From contig NZ_CP150207.1 in NCBI RefSeq assembly GCF_037969765.1, positions 5,153,501 through 5,217,500 on the forward strand: 64,000 nucleotides of DNA, in the 5' to 3' direction. The notes below the pieces were generated by a model. The model did not search any database. It had not been told where the DNA came from and saw nothing but the letters and a program-made list of their open reading frames with translations. Shown here one piece after another: positions 61,464 to 64,000 of the stretch (its first letter is position 1; the number at the start of each line of letters is the position of its first letter). The stretch comes from Paenibacillus sp. FSL W8-0186 (GTDB lineage: Bacteria > Bacillota > Bacilli > Paenibacillales > Paenibacillaceae). The translations under genes and the position numbers were made by a program.

Positions 61464-61492
61464 AAGGCTGCAGAATTTCTGCAGCCTTTTTT
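61464..61492 (+). terminator. Intrinsic terminator/attenuator ahead of the ABC-F gene
   Basis: AAGGCTGCAG-AATTT-CTGCAGCCTT is a perfect 10-bp stem whose last Ts run on to give TTTTTT. No promoter is visible between it and the ABC-F start at 61552. Confidence 0.93.
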
Positions 61493-61551
61493 CGTCTCCA
61501 AGGTAGCTTTGCTTCGCTGGAAGCGGCATGAGCCAAAGGAGATTATAAAGA

Positions 61552-63555
61552 ATGATTATCCAATGTATAAATGTCCAAAAATATTACGGTGCCGAGCTGG
61601 TGCTCAGCGATGTTACCTTTGAAATCAAATCCGGCGAGAAGGTAGGCTTGATCGGCCGCAACGGAAGCGGCAAGACGACGCTGATGCGTCTTTTATCCGG
61701 CAGTGAAACGCCCGATCATGGCTCTATCGCCATCCGCAAGGACACTACGTTGGGCGTTCTCGCCCAGATTCCTGACTATGCCAGCCATATGACGGTATAC
61801 GATGTGCTGCAATCCGCCTTTGAGCCTTTGCTCGTGATCCATGCGCAAATGAGGCAGCTGGAAGCAGAAATGTCCGCGTTATCCTCGTCAGGCATGAACA
61901 CCTCTAACATGGACCGCCTGCTCCAGCAGTATGGAACCTTGCAGGAAGCCTTTGAGCGTAACGGCGGCTTTGAAATGGAGGCGTCCATCGAGCGGGTGAC
62001 TCATGGGCTCGGTATCTCTGCCAGTTCCTACAAGCAGGCCTTCAGCTCCTTATCCGGCGGAGAGAAGACGAAGATCGGTCTAGCCGTCATTTTGCTGCAG
62101 CAGCCGGATGTTCTTCTGCTTGACGAGCCGACCAATCATTTGGACCTGGCTGCCGTCCATTGGCTAGAGGAATTTCTGCATGCTTTTAAAGGTACCGTTA
62201 CCGTGATCTCCCATGACCGCTACTTTCTGGACAGGGTAGCCGATAAAATCATCGAAATCGAGGACGGTGAAGCATTTACCTACCCCTGCAGCTATAGCGA
62301 ATACAAAAATGAGAAAGAACGCAGGCTGCTCCAGCAATTTGCCAACTATCAAGAACAGCAGAAGAAAATTAAGAAAATGCAGGAGGCCATCAAGCAACTG
62401 ATTGAGTGGGGAAACCGTTCCAACCCGCCGAACGCGGGATTCCACCGCAGAGCAGCCTCCATGCAAAAGGCGCTGGACCGCATGGTCAAGCTGAAAAGGC
62501 CCGTGCTCGAACGAAAGCGCATCGACCTGCAGCTGTCGCAGTCTGACCGTTCCGGCAAAGATGTCATCGTCCTGCGGGAAGCAGGTAAAAGCCTCGGGGA
62601 ACGCACGCTGTACCGCGGTATAAATCATACGCTTCGCTACGGAGAGAACGCTGCCTTAATCGGCGGCAACGGTGCTGGAAAAACGACGCTCATGAAGTGC
62701 ATTCTAGGCATGGAACCCGTTCAGGAGGGGGAGATTCGGCTCGGCTCGCGGGTGGAAACCGGCTATCTTGCACAAGAATCGGCACCCAAGGACGACCCCT
62801 GCACGGTACTGGAGTATTTTCGGAATGGACTCGGCATGGAAGCCGGGGAAGCCCGTAATCAGCTTGCGCGCTTCCTTTTTTACGGAAGTGACGTTTTCAA
62901 GAAGGTTCATAGTCTGTCAGGCGGTGAATGGACGAGGCTGAGATTGGCTATGCTGATGTACCGCAAACCGAATTTGCTGCTCCTGGATGAACCGACCAAC
63001 CATCTGGACATCGACTCCCGGGAAGCCCTGGAGGACGCGCTCGAGGAATATCCCGGCTCTGTGCTCGTCATCTCCCATGACCGATATTTTATCAACAAAA
63101 TCGCAGACCAGATTTGGGAGCTTGCTGGAGGCAAAATGTTCATTACCGAAGGCGGCTATGCCGACTATCAGGCTGAGCTGAATAAGCGGAAGCCTGCGGC
63201 AAACGGACAGTCCGCGCAGGCATACGAATTCAGCGCGGCGAGAGATTCCGCTCTCCCCAAATTGCCCGCTTCGGAAGCTTCCCCTAACGGAAAAATGCGA
63301 AACAAAGCAGAGCAGATCTCGGGGCAAGAGCACGATCCTTCTGCCTCTTCCGCCGCTAACCCTGCCACGCTCCGCAAAATGGAACAGGAGATATCCTCCA
63401 TGGAGCAGAGGATTGCACAGATCGATGAGGCTATGCTTGATCCGGGCATCGGGAGCGACGCAGATAAGCTGAACGTTCTGCTGGAGGAGCGTGTTGAAAT
63501 TCAGCGGACTCTCGATCCGCTCATTGATAAATATATTTCCCTTTTAGAAAAGTGA
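61552..63555 (+). CDS. ABC-F family ATPase (ribosome-associated)
   Basis: This 667-residue protein has two ABC domains and no membrane helices. Walker A motifs are GRNGSGKTT (35-43) and GGNGAGKTT; signatures LSGGEKTKI and LSGGEWTRL; Walker B VLLLDEPTNHLD and LLLLDEPTNHLD. The interdomain linker (about 240-310, KKIKKMQEAIKQLIEWGNRSNPPN) reaches toward the peptidyl-transferase centre in ribosome-bound relatives, and a C-terminal coiled coil follows a disordered stretch. Functions range from translation rescue to antibiotic protection; YdiF-like housekeeping versus resistance cannot be settled. AAAGGAG precedes the ATG. Confidence 0.93.
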   Translation: MIIQCINVQKYYGAELVLSDVTFEIKSGEKVGLIGRNGSGKTTLMRLLSGSETPDHGSIAIRKDTTLGVLAQIPDYASHMTVYDVLQSAFEPLLVIHAQMRQLEAEMSALSSSGMNTSNMDRLLQQYGTLQEAFERNGGFEMEASIERVTHGLGISASSYKQAFSSLSGGEKTKIGLAVILLQQPDVLLLDEPTNHLDLAAVHWLEEFLHAFKGTVTVISHDRYFLDRVADKIIEIEDGEAFTYPCSYSEYKNEKERRLLQQFANYQEQQKKIKKMQEAIKQLIEWGNRSNPPNAGFHRRAASMQKALDRMVKLKRPVLERKRIDLQLSQSDRSGKDVIVLREAGKSLGERTLYRGINHTLRYGENAALIGGNGAGKTTLMKCILGMEPVQEGEIRLGSRVETGYLAQESAPKDDPCTVLEYFRNGLGMEAGEARNQLARFLFYGSDVFKKVHSLSGGEWTRLRLAMLMYRKPNLLLLDEPTNHLDIDSREALEDALEEYPGSVLVISHDRYFINKIADQIWELAGGKMFITEGGYADYQAELNKRKPAANGQSAQAYEFSAARDSALPKLPASEASPNGKMRNKAEQISGQEHDPSASSAANPATLRKMEQEISSMEQRIAQIDEAMLDPGIGSDADKLNVLLEERVEIQRTLDPLIDKYISLLEK

Positions 63556-63594
63556 TGGGGCTGTTATTTCAGCAAAATAAGGAGTGAATGTCCG

Positions 63595-64000
63595 ATGAAC
63601 CCGATATCCTTCCATCTTCAAATGGATGACCCTCGCCTGGCCGCCTTGTCTGAGGCCGATGACCGCATGGGGGCCTTGATCTCGTTGATCGGCGAGATCA
63701 AGACGGCGACGCAAGGCCCGCATTTCGCTGCCCTTGCCCGCTCGATCATCAGCCAGCAAATTTCCGTCAAGGCTGCGGCAACGATCCGGGGCAGGGTGCT
63801 GGAATTGGCTGGCGATCTCTCCCCGGACGCCTTATCGGCGGTAAATGACGAAGCCTTGCGGGGCGCGGGACTGTCCGCTTCCAAGGTGGCATATCTTCGC
63901 GACCTGTCCGGCAAAGTGCAATCGGGCGAAATCATACTGGAGCGCCTGCACGAAAAGAGCGACGATGCGGTCATTCAGGCGCTAACTTCAATTAAAGGCA
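63595..64000 (+). CDS. DNA-3-methyladenine glycosylase (AlkA-like), partial
   Basis: These 135 residues are the N-terminal part of a helix-hairpin-helix base-excision glycosylase that removes alkylated purines. The segment GPHFAALARSIISQQISVKAAATIRGRV is diagnostic (the QQIS motif), and GAGLSASKVAYLRDLSGKV follows. AAGGAG lies ten bases before the ATG at 63595; the ATG at 63588 is in another, quickly closed frame. The window end removes the catalytic Asp region. Confidence 0.88.
   Translation, partial: MNPISFHLQMDDPRLAALSEADDRMGALISLIGEIKTATQGPHFAALARSIISQQISVKAAATIRGRVLELAGDLSPDALSAVNDEALRGAGLSASKVAYLRDLSGKVQSGEIILERLHEKSDDAVIQALTSIKG

Overview
The window looks like chromosomal DNA of an endospore-forming, Gram-positive member of the Bacillota, most probably Paenibacillus or a close relative. 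The evidence is direct: strong AAGGAGG-type ribosome binding sites, frequent TTG and GTG starts, spoIIR and a gerA-type germinant receptor operon, and the Bacillus-like order prfA-prmC-(rodA)-spoIIR-ywlC-mntP-ywlE-ywlG-glyA. No rRNA, tRNA, CRISPR array, prophage or transposase gene was seen. Both ends cut genes: glyA at the left, a DNA-3-methyladenine glycosylase at the right.

Layout. 1-9.3 kb: minus-strand housekeeping and sporulation block (release factor RF1 and its methylase, an FtsW/RodA protein, SpoIIR, Sua5-type tRNA modification, manganese efflux, arginine phosphatase, glyA). 9.4-17.2 kb: a minus-strand cassette of metallo-beta-lactamase-fold protein, two Cof-type HAD phosphatases and a complete ABC importer, divergent from a SorC-type sugar-phosphate-sensing regulator; I read it as a candidate importer and processor of phosphorylated carbohydrate. 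17.2-17.7 kb: an intergenic palindromic element followed by 19-bp tandem repeats. 17.7-24.9 kb: ychF, a complete ECF vitamin-type transporter, fni and cardiolipin synthase. 25-30.5 kb: molybdoenzyme accessory genes (TorD-like, mobA), an MFS carrier, a LacI-type regulator, a DUF378 protein, and a second copy of the palindromic element. 30.5-34.8 kb: glnS, DUF2164, GNAT and MFS genes.

34.8-40.4 kb forms an anaerobic group: molybdopterin oxidoreductase, FocA, NADH oxidase and a NAD-binding protein, with FNR-type boxes in front of focA and nox. 40.4-42.2 kb is a Fur-controlled siderophore ATPase plus FhuF-like reductase. 42.2-49.7 kb carries DUF3243, a VanY-like carboxypeptidase, a DEAD-box helicase, ThuA, HemD, a chemoreceptor-like protein without a sensor domain, and a PerR-type regulator overlapping an OmpR-type regulator. 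49.8-55.1 kb is a gerAA-gerAC-gerAB operon with unusual low-complexity extensions, and its gerAB tail overlaps an opposing small membrane-protein gene. 55.2-58.8 kb: FAD/Rieske oxidoreductase and a PadR-DUF1700-DUF4097 operon. 58.9-64 kb: a small HExxH peptidase, an amino-acid ABC permease and binding protein without an ATPase, and an ABC-F gene.

The most interesting signals are (1) promoter, 51-codon leader ORF and intrinsic terminator directly upstream of the ABC-F gene, the layout of a ribosome-controlled attenuator; (2) two 181-bp intergenic palindromic elements with identical box spacing; (3) the putative phospho-sugar import cassette with its long operator-like inverted repeat; (4) the low-complexity germinant receptor tails and the antisense gene overlap.
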